From Aphidius gifuensis (Eukaryota > Arthropoda > Insecta > Hymenoptera > Braconidae), in contig NC_057789.1 of the NCBI RefSeq assembly GCF_014905175.1, positions 15,242,876-15,306,875 on the forward strand: a stretch of DNA of 64,000 bases, in the 5' to 3' direction. Shown here piece after piece: positions 25,593 through 35,879 of this stretch. Every line of letters begins with the position of its first letter. Position 1 is the stretch's first letter. The translations under genes were made by a program, and so were the position numbers. A model generated the notes under the pieces. That model was given only the letters and a program-made list of their open reading frames with translations, ran no database searches and was not told the DNA's origin.

Positions 25593-26095
25593 CTATTTGA
25601 CACTTTTAATGTGTAGTCGAATTGTAATAGTTTCTCCACGGAAATCCACAATTCCACCATCCTGATCGACAATTTTTAATTGCAATTGATGTATTGCTTG
25701 CACTGTGACTGGCAGATAAATTGTACTTCAACAATCTTATATCCAGGAGGCACAACTGGGAAAAATTCATGTATTGTGTGAACTTTGTGCTGATTCATAT
25801 ATGCACCGGTTGTTATGTTACACTGAATTTGGAGTGTATTGACCTTTAATATAGCAACAGGCAAGTCAGATTTATGTAGAATATCAGCTTCGAGGATTCG
25901 TTTTGTAAAGCCCAACAATCTTCCAATCGAGTCTTCTATTTCAAAATGAATACGTTTGTTACATTTAACCTCACTATGTAGTTCATTGTTATTTGGTTTA
26001 ATACTAATAGTAACGTCATTCAGACATATTGCTTTTTGGATATAACTTTCAATATCCTCAATTTCATAACTTCCTGTTGGTAATGTTTTTTGCAT
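25593..26095 (-). pseudogene. Polinton minor-capsid (penton-like) protein, N-terminally deleted
   Basis: Conserved pieces are PTGSYEIEDIESYIQ near the present N-terminus, FEIEDSIGRLLGF, ADILHKSDLPV, VPPGYKIVEV, and in a shifted frame the C-terminal VDQDGGIVDFRGETITIRL. This pattern recurs next to the major capsid gene in insect Polintons and is probably a penton-type protein; the function is inferred from that position. The frame changes once near 25720. The usual N-terminal region is missing: the gene begins exactly where the plus-strand ATPase fragment begins, so the start at 26095 is a deletion scar. Confidence 0.65.
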
Positions 26096-26450
26096 GGGTA
26101 GACATCAAGTAGTTGATAGTTTTCATTTATCTCAGACCTATGCTCACATACCCAAACATTTGGTGAGAGATAATGCCAATTTTTTTGTACTTTTTCGTCA
26201 AGATGAAAGAAATTTGAAGCATATATACAATGATCATGTAAATACTGACATGGAATTTGTAAAATTCCGCAATATATGCTCGACATATTGGAATAAAGAT
26301 AAATATGGATTCCTTGTGATTGACAAAGATAGTGACATTAATAATGGCCGATACAGGAGAGGTTTTGATTGTTATATAAACATTACAAACGATTCTGCTG
26401 AAAATACAGTTTCTCCCTCTGCCACCACCACTGGTACATCTACTATCTAA
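26094..26450 (+). pseudogene. C-terminal fragment of a Polinton packaging ATPase
   Basis: Blocks GRHQVVDSFHLSQTYAHIPK, LVLFRQDERNLKHIYNDHV (here VRDNANFFVLFRQDE), YGFLVIDKD and NGRYRRGFDCYI match the C-terminal part of the FtsK/HerA-type ATPase that packages DNA in Polintons and related viruses. The Walker A and B region is missing, and the preceding DNA is the divergent capsid-type gene. The fragment therefore cannot hydrolyse ATP. It ends in a Ser/Thr-rich tail. Confidence 0.75.
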
Positions 26451-26561
26451 AAAAAAATATCAGATAATTTAGAGTAATATTATACGATATATAGTAAAAA
26501 TTTCAAAATAAAAGACAGTAGGATTGTGTACTGTGAACTGTCAACAGCATCATTATCTATC

Positions 26562-27562
26562 ATGAAGCATACAAGCTTACATGCTGAAAAATCATTATTG
26601 CATGAAATTGAAAAAGCAAGTGACTCTATAAGACGTAAACATAAATTAATTAAATATGGTCGAGTTGAAAATGAAAGAATAACAAGTGAGGTGTTAGGAC
26701 CCATCACTGAACCTTTCAAAAAAATGCTAGCATATGTATCAAAACACAAACCAGCACCAAGTTCCAGTGGAAATCAAGCAATAAAAAAAAATAATGCTCA
26801 AAGAAAAGATGAAGAATACACGACAGAAGAAGAATACGAGACAGAAGGAGAAGAAGAAAAATCAATCCTGACAAATAATGATGAAAAAATTGATATTGAT
26901 CCGTTAACTTTTCATAAGAATAATATAAGTGATGCTGATGATGATGACACAGACGAAGATATAACAAAGAAAAAAAAAAATTTGGATGATGAAGAAGCAC
27001 CTTGAGAGGCATAAATCAATAAATTCTCATGACAAGGCTCAAAATACAATGTACACCATTCAAAAATTGAAAAACAATAAATTATTGTTTGGTAATTTAA
27101 TGATTGAAATAAAAAATCATCATATTTATGTGAAAGATAAAATTAATCCGGCTACTCAAGGTCTCTTGGAGTTATTATTTCGACAATCACTTAATGCATC
27201 TATTATTCGGAAAGTTGATCGAGAAATTTTTATTGAAATTATAAAATTAACAAATGCACATCGTAAAAATTTCAAACCTGATAGTGCATTTCTGACAAAC
27301 AGGACACAAAAATATAAAAAAGTCTTTGAGAAAACAAAAAGTAGAGAGCAAAAAAGGTTCAGCACTTGTATTACCAAAATACAAAACACTACAAAAAAAT
27401 AAGAAAATAAATAATACAAATTATATATATTGGGATGATCCCAATAAGCTTGTCAATCGTCTTCAATTACTTGAAGCTTCAGAAAAAGCTGGCAATAATA
27501 GTCACGCTAATGAAATTCTTTCAATTATTGAAGAATTAAGAGAACCTGGTATTATTTATTAA
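26562..27562 (+). pseudogene. Conserved Polinton protein of unknown function, two frameshifts
   Basis: The first part (from the ATG at 26562) has AEKSLLHEIEKASDSIRRKH, VLGPITEPFKKML and a long acidic, low-complexity middle. After a shift near 26970-27000 come NNKLLFGNLMIEI, KINPATQGLLELLF and LTNAHRKNFKP. After a second shift near 27340-27390 comes the C-terminal YIYWDDPNKLVNRLQLLEAS and NEILSIIEELRE. These blocks recur in one protein of insect Polintons, between ATPase and integrase; the role is unknown, perhaps structural. Both shifts lie at or near A-rich runs. Neighbours on the same strand follow within 60-100 bp. Confidence 0.65.
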
Positions 27563-27622
27563 TATATATATTTTCATTCAGTCGTTAATGTACAGTCATT
27601 AAAAGGACATTGGAGTGGAATA

Positions 27623-28066
27623 ATGTCTAGTGTTGATATATTCGGACGTCAATTATCAAATAAACGAAAATATTCTATCGGAGGAAAAAGTGATGGCGAT
27701 GCAGGAAGAGGACCACCTGGAGAAGGTTTCAAATTTACAGAAGACGGAAATTATGATATTGCAGAAAAAAAATTATGTCACATTGCCGATGCTCAAGACA
27801 TGAATGATGCTGTCTCAAAAAAAGTAGCACTGATTCTGATTAAAAATGAAACTAATAATCTTCTTCGAATAATGCAAGAAGATAGTCAAAAATATAACAC
27901 TGTAGTCATTAGTAAATTGACAATCAAAGTGGATACATTGCAAAAAAGTGTTGAAAAATAACGTCATTTATTAGATGAGCTGAGTACAGAAGTTGCAAGT
28001 ATATCTCACTATTTGACAAAAACTTTGGGAGTACGTTTAGAAGATCAAAAATCAAAAAATGAATGA
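27623..28066 (+). pseudogene. Polinton coiled-coil-type protein with one premature stop
   Basis: Starts MSSVDIFGRQL, followed by a Gly-rich GRGPPGEGFKFTEDGNYDI stretch, EKKLCHIADAQDMNDAVSKK, and a heptad-like helical C-terminal half. A protein with this start and collagen-like GPPG segment recurs in insect Polintons; a fibre-like or structural role is a guess. A TAA at 27959-27961 interrupts it; the same frame stays open for another 34 codons (SISHYLTKTLG) to 28066. Only one lesion in 148 codons. Confidence 0.6.
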
Positions 28067-28107
28067 AAAAACAGAAAATAATAAAAAAGAAGACAATAAC
28101 TATTTGA

Positions 28108-29023
28108 GAAGCGTTGTGGCACAAGCCTGCTCGCAGATATTATCAAAGTAGACATGTTGACATTAAAGCTCTTGATGAAACATGGCAATGTGATCTTGTC
28201 GACATGAGTGCATATGCTTCCGTAAATGAAAATTACAAGTTTATACTTACAATAATTGATAATTTTTCCATATATGCATTTGCTGTACCACTAAAGACAA
28301 AAAGTGCAAAAGATGTTACTGCAGCGATGAAATCTGTTTTCCTGGAAGGTCGATATCCAAAAAAACATTTACATATCGATCAAGGCAAAGAATTTTACAA
28401 CAGTGACTTTAAGAATCTCATGAAAAAATATAATATAAATATGTACTCAACATATATTACTTTAAAAGCAAGTACAGTCGAAAGGTTTAATAGAACCTTG
28501 AAAAATCAAATGTGGGAAAGATTTACATTCCAAGGCAGTTATAAATGGTTGAGTATACTTCCTGAATTGATTAGAAATTATAATAATACAAAGCACAAAA
28601 CTATAAAAATGAAACCAAAAAATGTAACTAAAAACAATGAAAAGGATATATTGAGGGGAATATATCATAATCAAAATCGAATGTTTTGTGTCACATGTGT
28701 TGAAAAAAAAATTTAAAATTGTCGATAAAGTGCGAATAAGTAAATATAAAAAAATTTACGAAAAAGGCTACACTCCCAATTGGACAACTGAAGTTTTTAC
28801 AATCACAAAAGTATTGAATACAATACCGATAACTTACAAGCTTGCTGACTATCAAAATAACAATGTTGAAGGATGTTTTTATTAAGAAAAACTGAGTCCA
28901 GTACGCTATCCAGATATATATCTTGTTGAAAAAATTTTAAAAAAACGTAAAAATAAAGTACTTGTAAGATGGTTAGGTTTTGATTCTGATCATAATACAT
29001 GGGAAAATGAATCAGAATTATGA
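28108..29023 (+). pseudogene. Polinton integrase (rve core plus chromodomain), broken
   Basis: The retroviral-type integrase core is clear: first Asp in WQCDLVDM (28191), second in HLHIDQGKEFYN (about 28378), Glu in KASTVERFNRTLK (about 28478), with FTFQGSYKWL after it. The catalytic DDE set is therefore kept. The N-terminal HHCC zinc finger is gone: an in-frame stop precedes the LWHKPARR segment. An A9 run near 28705 shifts the frame into an SH3-like segment (RISKYKKIYEKGYTPNW), a TAA interrupts near 28883, and a chromodomain-like tail (VLVRWLGFDSDHNTWENE) ends at 29023. The family inserts Polintons with 6 bp duplications; this copy is non-functional. Confidence 0.85.
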
Positions 29024-29102
29024 ATAATCATATTTGCAATGTATATAGGTATAAGAACTTCTCAATAAAAAATTGTAACAAAATAAATTTTTCAAATATA
29101 AT

Positions 29103-29237
29103 TTATTTATTGAATATTGTGTGTATAGGCTCAGGCCAATTTTCTAATAATACAACTTGATTATTTTTTCCAATACGTTGGAATGTTAAAACTTTTCTTT
29201 TAATACCATCCTCTAATTCAAGGAACTTTTTTTTATT
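29103..29237 (-). pseudogene. C-terminal fragment of another Polinton-region gene
   Basis: A minus-strand frame of about 44 codons ends at 29103-29105 and includes LELEDGIKRKVLTFQRIG and VVLLENWPEPIHTIF. It faces the integrase tail to tail with an 80 bp gap. The residues look like a real protein C-terminus, but I cannot name the family; it may be the last part of a Polinton gene whose body was deleted. Sequence beyond 29237 is unrelated. Confidence 0.4.
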
Positions 29238-29249
29238 ATACGAGACCGA

Positions 29250-29268
29250 TTACGCGCCTTCGGCGCGT
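29250..29268. other. Small GC-rich palindrome
   Basis: GCGCC-TTC-GGCGC forms a short perfect stem just after the last Polinton fragment. It may mark a junction; in a eukaryotic context I do not read it as a transcription terminator. Confidence 0.4.
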
Positions 29269-29647
29269 GTTTGCATATATATATTTTTTTTTTCGCATAA
29301 ATATTATGCTGTCTTTTTCGGTGTTTATTTTTTTTCAAATTTATTTTTTCGTAGTTAAATACTCAGTCATCAAAAAGTCCGTTTGCAACAGCGTAGTACA
29401 TCTATGTTTTAATAATTATTTTTCGGCGCCATTGTTCTCTCTTCATCTTCGCATAATACGCGCATGTGTATGATCATTCTCATTCAACTAATCATTCTCA
29501 TTCAACTCATTGTATTTTAAAATAATAAACACCAGAAAGATAGCATGCAGTGGCGTCGAACAAATAATTCTTATAAAATGAGAATTAAAACATGGTTGAT
29601 CCAGCCTCTCATGTCCTTCGCTGTTGCAAACTGACTTTTTTCTAACT

Positions 29648-30545
29648 GCGCATTTAATTGCGCATGAGCGAAAATAAACAGGAAAAAGAATGGCTGCTTT
29701 CTTTCATGAACTTAATGTTCACATATATGTAATACTACTATATTGCTAATATGGCCGCTTTGTGTCTCTAAAGGCAAGAGCGTCGACGATATTTCCTTCT
29801 TTTTTCAGAACAGTAAAAAATGAGAAAGAGTAGGGAGCGTAGGGAGGGTTCGGATTAACTCGACAACTCACCAACACAATGTATACATATGTATATGTAT
29901 ATTGTATACATATGTATACAAATATATTTAAATGTACGAATAATTATATTATTTGAATAATAAATATTGAATAAAGTAAAATAATTTTTTTCATTCATTT
30001 TTTTTTTTTTTCATTTAGTTATTTCAATTATTTTAAAATATTTTATTTTATTTATTTAATATACGTGAGAAAGTAAAAATAGTATTGGTGAGTTGTCGAG
30101 TTAATCCGAACCCTCCCTACGCTCCCTACTCTTTCTCATTTTTTACTGCTCTGAAAAGAGAAGGACATATCGTCGACGCTCTTGCCTCCAGAAAAGCTCC
30201 ACTTATTGGGAAGATAGGATGTTAGCAATATAGTAGTATTACATATATGAATGTTCAGAACATTGATGTGAATTATTAAAATGGCTGTGTATTGGCGCCG
30301 GTATTATATTTATATTTTTCTTGACAATTGTGTACTAAGTACTAACCTAAAAATATATGCAATGCCAGTGGTTGCCGGCGCCAATGCACAGCCATTTATA
30401 AAAAAATAAATAATTCTGCGCATCTGCGCCTACGCGTGCGCTGATGGAGATCACATCAATGTTCTGAACATTAAGTTCATGAACGAAAGCAGCCATTAGG
30501 TGCTTTCTTTAGTGTATTTATTTTTTTTCACTTTAATGCGCATGA
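29648..30545. mobile_element. Foldback element with about 225 bp arms
   Basis: 29701-29875 pairs with 30084-30262 and then resumes at 30458-30505. Shared words include ATAGTAGTATTACATATATG, GAGCGTCGACGATAT and GGTTCGGATTAACTCGACAA. Further TGCGCAT words extend the pairing at the outside edges. The 208 bp centre holds a TGTATACATATG palindrome. There is no coding capacity. The right arm is interrupted by a second foldback. Confidence 0.8.
30248..30475. mobile_element. Foldback inserted in the right arm of the previous element
   Basis: Outer stem: ATGTTCAGAACATTGATGTGA with TCACATCAATGTTCTGAACAT. Inner stem: AATGGCTGTGTATTGGCGCC with GGCGCCAATGCACAGCCATT (about 30281-30400). The undisturbed left arm of the host element reads straight across the site, giving the pre-insertion state and the order of events. 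Confidence 0.75.
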
Positions 30546-30689
30546 TCACGCGCATGCGTATGTCATGCAAACTTAGAGAAAGAACAATGTCCTTTTTATA
30601 ATCTTGATGATCAGAGCTTAGTTTAGTTGTTGTACTTCTGACGGCAACACAACACAATTTAAATGTTTTTCTTCAAATTTTTGAATTTT

Positions 30690-30880
30690 GAATCTATCTC
30701 GAGAGAGAGATAAATTAAAAGCTTCAATATTTTGATACACACTGCTTTTTTATATTTTTATGACACAACACAGTATAAATACTTTGTGAAAGCTTTTAAA
30801 TTTTTTATGTATCTCGAGTAAGAGATAGATCAAAAGCTTCAATATTTTTAAACACACTTTTTTTATTTTTTGATTTATTT
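30690..30880. repeat. Two-copy tandem repeat, about 120 bp
   Basis: Two copies with the words TATCTCGAG, AGAGATA, AAAAGCTTCAATATTT and ACACAC, separated by about 120 bp. Non-coding. Confidence 0.6.
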
Positions 30881-31274
30881 GTAACTAATGAAAAATTGTG
30901 ATGCTCATTTTTTTATTAGAAAAAAATTAATTAAATAAATTATATACAAAAGATGAGGTTAAAAAAATTATTTATTATATTTTTTACCAAAAAATAATTT
31001 GAAGAATCTCAAAGAAAACATAATGGTAGACTAATTTTAGCAGACTTTATTATTTAAATGTCATTTTATTCAATACAAAGAATAATAATTTTTATTTCTA
31101 TATTTTTATTTTATTTCAATACATAGAGTATATATAATTGATATTTATAAATAATATATATATATTTACATATTTTTTTAATTATCAATAATCAATATTT
31201 TGATTATCAATTATCTCGAATTTTTTTCAATAATTTATTATATGTAATTAATTGAGTACAAATATATTATTAAT

Positions 31275-31990
31275 TTAAATATCATCATTTTCATTATCAA
31301 TTTTTTGACGTTTAACAACAGCAGATAAACGTTGAAAACTTTTTCTGACTTGTGAAATTGGCAACGTTTTTTCTTCTAACACATCCACGTCGTCCATATC
31401 TTTTACCTGAAAAATTGGTATTTCTGAAAATATAAAAATTAAAATTTTTACAAACAATAATAAATTAAGAGAAAATAGTATACAAAAGTGAATGCCTACG
31501 ATCATCGTAAATGACTCCACGCATTTTAACAGCAACACCAATTTTTAAACGTTCATCTTCTTTTGGATAATTGACAATTTTAACCAACACGTAGTTTTCT
31601 TTGTGATCAACAATTTTTCCTAAGCCATGAGACTTCTCTCCTTCTTCCATTAATAACATTGATTTTAAATAAGCTTTAACTTCTGAAAAAAAAAGAATAA
31701 ATAAAAGGGATCAATAAAATATATTTTTTCAATCTAAAAATAATTAAAATTCATATATTATTACCAATATATTCAATTTTTGTTTTTAACAAATTTTCCA
31801 GTTCAACATTTTGATAATCAATATGCGTTATTTCTGGTTGAACAAAAAGACCATGTGTAATCATCTTACTTGAATCTTGATAATTAAATTCTAAAATATG
31901 AATATTGTCTTTTGGATTACGGAATTTTGGGTTAGATGTTGATAAATTACCTCCAAGAATTTCCAAAAAGTATATTTTTATTAAATATTT
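31275..31990 (-). CDS. Unrecognised spliced gene, at least three exons (partial 5' end)
   Basis: Three minus-strand coding blocks join in phase. Exon A ends at 31765 (G|GTAATA donor). Exon B spans 31682-31500, with a TTTTTCAG acceptor and C|GTAGGC donor. Exon C spans 31423-31275, with a TATTTTCAG acceptor and TAA stop. Intron lengths are 82 and 76 bp. The joined frame has no stop. Segments include GEKSHGLGKIVDHKENYVLV, RLKIGVAVKMRGVIYDD and a basic tail VVKRQKIDNENDD. I recognise no domain; the mid part could be a small beta fold. No ATG is found in exon A, which is open from about 31,990, so the true start lies in an unseen upstream exon or is lost. Neighbours are repeats. Confidence 0.5.
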
Positions 31991-32139
31991 TAAAGATAAA
32001 CCACGAAATCATCAGTATTTTTAATTAATTTATAATTCATTAAATAAACGATTAAAAAATTCGTACACTGATTCACTTTTATTATTATTATATAAAAAAA
32101 AATATTGAGACACACACACTTTTATTTATTTATTTTATT

Positions 32140-33060
32140 ATACATAGTAACCACGTAGCAACCAAATTCTAATTTTTTTTATTGAAAAAAAAAAAAAAAA
32201 AGAATATATTTACGACATTTATTTTTTCTATTTCATCATTTATATCATTTATAATAGGATTTAATATTTCCAAAATCAACCGATACATGCAGCGAAAGGA
32301 GCGAAAGTTTGTGATAGCTTATGCTGCATTCACGCGTAGTCTTTGTAAACGTACCCACAAAAATGTCACTACACACACAGTCTACCACGTTTTTTCATTT
32401 TAAAAAAAAATAGTAATTTTTATTATCTATTATTCACTTCTAATATTTTTATTTTATAAATATTATAATATTACGTCATACTGATTTTTTTTTATATTAT
32501 TTAAATATATTTTTTGATGATAAATCACGCATTTTTATATGATAAAAATACGTAGTAACCACGTAGCAACCAAAGTTGTTTTATTATGTAGTTATTTTAT
32601 TAAAAAAAAAAAAAAAAAAAATGAATATATTTACGACACTTTTTTTTCTGTTTTATTATTTATAATAGGATTAATATTTACAAAATTGGCCAATGCATGT
32701 CGATTGCCGTTAAAATTTGTGATAACTTATGTCACATTTACAGGTATGGTCTATGTAAACGACCCACAAAAATGTCAAGTATCACACACACCAACACACA
32801 CAATCTACAACGTTTTTTTTATTTGTTAAATAAACTTTTATTATCTATTATTCACTTCTAATATTTTCACTTTATAGATATTAATAATATCATATTATAA
32901 TATCACGTCATACTAATTTTTTTTTATATAATATTTAAATTTTTATTATTTAAAATATATTTTTTGATGATAAATCACACACTTTTTATGATTAATAAGA
33001 CGTAGTAACCACGTAGCAACCAAACGTTTTGGAAAAAATCTTTAAATAATCAATATATTA
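32140..33060. repeat. Tandem repeat of about 410-450 bp, two copies plus a partial third
   Basis: Copies begin with TAGTAACCACGTAGCAACC near 32146, 32552 and 33002. Each full copy runs through an A-rich run, GAATATATTTACGACA, CACAAAAATGTCA and ACACACA. Open frames in both copies follow the repeat and are not genes. Further CGTAGCAACC words continue to about 33265. Confidence 0.75.
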
Positions 33061-33326
33061 ATATATATTAATATTTAAATGATATTAATATTTAAGTAAT
33101 AAACTAAAAGTTAAATAAATATATTCTGATCAATGTTTTAATTAATATTTTACTTCTCTTCAACGACAACGACACAACTGTGAATAAGTATGACTGCCAA
33201 CCGCTTGAAAAAAAAACAAACATAGCAACCACACAACAACACGTAGCAACCACATAACACGTAGTAACGTGTTAGTGTGAGAGAGAAAACGATAAAATAT
33301 TAGTTATAAACAAATGCTAAAAACTT
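33061..33326. other. Non-coding DNA with scattered CACGTAGCAACC words
   Basis: AT-rich DNA, then a stretch with ACAACGACAACGACAC and several CATAGCAACCACA/CACGTAGCAACC motifs that echo the upstream tandem repeat. No gene is visible. Confidence 0.5.
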
Positions 33327-33383
33327 TCGACCAATCATATTACGAATAAAAAATTTCGACCAATCATATTACGAATAAAAAGC
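33327..33383. repeat. Short direct repeat, two copies of about 28 bp
   Basis: TTTCGACCAATCATATTACG followed by AATAAAAA occurs twice back to back, immediately 3' of the minus-strand frameshifted gene. Confidence 0.75.
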
Positions 33384-33385
33384 GG

Positions 33386-33795
33386 TCAAGTGTCCTTTTT
33401 ATAATAGGAAAAATAATATTCAGCATTATTTTTCGGTAAGAAAACAGTATATTTATTATTTATTTCGACTGATAGTCTTGCACCAGACTTTTTTCCACAG
33501 TAACTTTGAATTTTTGTTACAGCATAGTAAACATCTTTTGTCAAATCTGTCAATAATTTACAATTTTTTGAAAGTCGCTTAGTCTTGGTGTTTATCAGTT
33601 TTATATTATAATCATTTTTTCTGTCTAGATAATAATAATTACATTTGAAGAAGAGCTCACAAACTTTCTCTAATTTTTCTCGTTTTATGAGAAAATGAAC
33701 TCACATTTGTTGTATTTTCCTCCCGAAAAAAGAAGATCCAAGCATCCATCGATCGCTGCTTTCTCGATTTTTGTAAAATAATCATTATTTTTCAT
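33386..33795 (-). pseudogene. Small frameshifted gene resembling TE-associated FLPK-type proteins
   Basis: From an ATG at 33795 the first frame gives MKNNDYFTKIEKAAIDGCLD and a SGGKYNKCEF stretch before a TAA at 33685. A second frame, open from 33700 down to the TGA at 33386, gives KREKLEKVCELFF, then LTDLTKDVYYAVTKIQ, GARLSVEINNKYTVFLPKN and a basic end. The second part has normal protein composition and resembles short insect proteins with a conserved VFLPKR motif that accompany transposons; this is a recollection, not a search. One frameshift or a missed intron (GTGAGT near 33703) separates the parts. Confidence 0.4.
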
Positions 33796-34270
33796 AAACT
33801 TGGCGATTCTGCTGGGGATGGGACACGATAAATCGCATGTTAAAATAACAAAATTTGATTTTTCCGGTCAAGTCTGTATTACCGACACATGGAGATTGGG
33901 AATTCAAACCATAAAATAATATATGGGACATAAGACATGAGACATGAGGCATGAGAAATCGCACGTTAAAATAAGAAAATTTTTCCAAATCTGTATTACC
34001 GACACATGACAATTAGGATTTCACACCATCAAATGACAAATTTCTTTACCATCTCTGCATTATCAACAACTGGGAATTTAAATGACAAATTTCTTTACCA
34101 TCTCTGTTTTACCGACCGAGTTGCAGTCCCCTGTACCCTCGCCGATCTAACCTTTTTCGACCACCCTCTGATCCAGAACTCTATTAGGTACTCTACTGCT
34201 GTCGACTGAGTGCTACATTGGAGAGTCGAGCCATCTGCTAGGGAAAGTAATATTTTTATTGTAATTTTAC
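33796..34270. repeat. Imperfectly duplicated non-coding block
   Basis: The words AATCGCATGTTAAAATAA/AATCGCACGTTAAAATAA and CTGTATTACCGACACATG occur twice about 135 bp apart, separated by a run of GACATGAG-like heptamers. Then ATGACAAATTTCTTTACCAT occurs twice near 34033 and 34081. No gene is visible. Confidence 0.6.
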
Positions 34271-34376
34271 TGTAGAATCAGTGCTATGTGTCTGTGATTT
34301 GAGATAGTTCAACTTTCGACATCATACAACTAAGTTGTATAATAATATTGTACCACGTCCATATATATAAATATAT

Positions 34377-35229
34377 ATGTGGCATTCTTAGCCAAGTCAC
34401 GGGGTTTGCGGCCTGACCCTCTGCGATTTCGCTCATTTTTTGATATGTTGTAGATTTTGGCCTTAAAAAAAACCCGTATTTTTTTTTTTTTTTCTTCGAT
34501 TTTTGAGGGCGCCACCATCGAATTTCAAGATATCTAAAATAGTACCATTTTTTTTTTGATGGATTTTTCATCACAGATTTGAGGACGCAAAACAAGTATT
34601 TTAAGCCCTTCATTAGACTGGGCACTCAATGGGAAGTATTTTTTTTCGATTTTTGAAATTTCAATTTTTGAAAAAAAAAAGTTTTTTTTCTTAATTTTAT
34701 TTTTTTTTTAGATGTAAAAAAAAAAAAGAAAACGAAATTTACTCTTATGAAATTTCCAATTTCTTTTTAGTTTTTGAGAAAAACCACAACAAATCGAGAG
34801 TAAAAAAACAAACTATATGGTTTTTCTCAAAAACTAAATAGAAATTGAAAATTTCATAAGAGTAAATTTCGTTTTCTTTTTCGTTCTACATCTAAAAAAA
34901 AAATAAAATTACGAAAAAAAAATTTTTTTTTTCAAAAATTGAAATTTTAAAAATCAAAAAAAAATACTTCCCATTGAGTGCCCACTCTAGTGAAGGGCTC
35001 AAAATACTTGTTTTGCGTCCTCGAATCTGTGATAAAAAATTTAGCAAAAAAAAAATGGCGCTTTTTGAGATATCATGAAATTTGACGGTGGCGCCCCCAA
35101 AAATTGAAGAAAAAAAAAAAAAAAAAATACGGGTTTTTTTTTAGGCCAAAATCTACAACATATCAAAAAATGAGCGAAATCGCCGAGGGTCAGGCCGCAA
35201 ACCCCGTGGTTTGGCTAAGAACGCCACAT
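34377..35229. mobile_element. Foldback element, 853 bp with about 400 bp arms
   Basis: Ends ATGTGGCATTCTTAGCCAAG and CTTGGCTAAG-type complement (here TTTGGCTAAGAACGCCACAT). Arms share GGTCAGGCCGCAAACCCC, CCTCTGCGATTTCGCTCATT, GAGGACGCAAAACAAGTATT and CACTCAATGGGAAG, and meet across only about 30 bp near 34800. It interrupts the dispersed repeat copy B close to its AAGGT-rich end. The two predicted peptides here are mirror readings of the arms. Confidence 0.85.
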
Positions 35230-35344
35230 TTGCATCATTATTTTATTATTGGCGATAAAACAACCAAGCCAACCTGTCACATACGAGCCAAATTCAAGGT
35301 CAACCCAAGGTACACGCTGTCACCAGATTTCTAAATTAAAATAT

Positions 35345-35705
35345 ATCACAACAAAAAACCTTTTTCTACAAAGAGTTAGTGTCAAAATTGAATAGTATCA
35401 TTGGTATTATCAAGAAAAATTAACGTGCATAATTAAGTCTGAATTGGGAAAAAATTTTAAACTTGACCCCACCTGATGTAAAATATATGTCTTAAATACT
35501 GAAATCTTATTTGGGAAAAACCAGGTGGGGTCAAGTTTAAATTTTTTTTTTTTTTTCAATAGTTCAGACTTAATTACATGCGTTAAAAATATGTATTTCT
35601 TTCTTGAATTATTAGTGTCATATCTACATTAATATACTTACAATTATAGTGACAATTTCGAACACTTGACTCTTTTTTGTAGAAAAAGCTTTGTTTTTTT
35701 TCTTT
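35345..35705. mobile_element. Foldback with TTGACCCC core
   Basis: TTTTTCTACAAAGAGT...GTGTCAAAAT at the left pairs with a CACTTGACTCTTTTTTGTAG-type right end. Near the centre AAACTTGACCCCACCTG meets CCAGGTGGGGTCAAGTTT across a spacer of about 45 bp. The core word resembles that of the TIR element at 60449-61680. Confidence 0.65.
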
Positions 35706-35879
35706 GTTGTGATATCACATCTTTTTGTGAAGTTATTTGGTCATATCGAATTGAAAATTATCATTTTGTAACTTTGACACATTTACACATTTGTTTTGAG
35801 TTGATCGATACGTACTTCACAAAAAGTTATTTCCAAAAAAACAAAAGAATCTCTTGATAATAATAAAATATAGAAAAGT

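Larger units (their letters stand above)
23290..29240. mobile_element. Decayed Polinton/Maverick (adintovirus-like) element
   Basis: The set comprises a double-jelly-roll capsid gene, a second capsid-like gene, the C-terminus of a packaging ATPase, two proteins that recur in insect Polintons, and an rve-type integrase with a chromodomain. This combination is diagnostic of Polintons, virus-like DNA transposons. Every gene is truncated, frameshifted or has stops. The B-family polymerase, the protease and clear terminal repeats were not found, so this is an internally deleted relic. Boundaries are approximate. Confidence 0.85.

Noticed and set aside
29250..29268. A rho-independent-like terminator (GCGCC-TTC-GGCGC followed by T-rich DNA).
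   Set aside because: The genes around it are eukaryotic mobile-element relics transcribed by host polymerase, so a bacterial-type terminator is not expected.
34284..35334. Mirror-image peptides containing AEGQAANPV in the 34.4-35.2 kb region.
   Set aside because: They are readings of the two arms of one foldback element and have no independent support.
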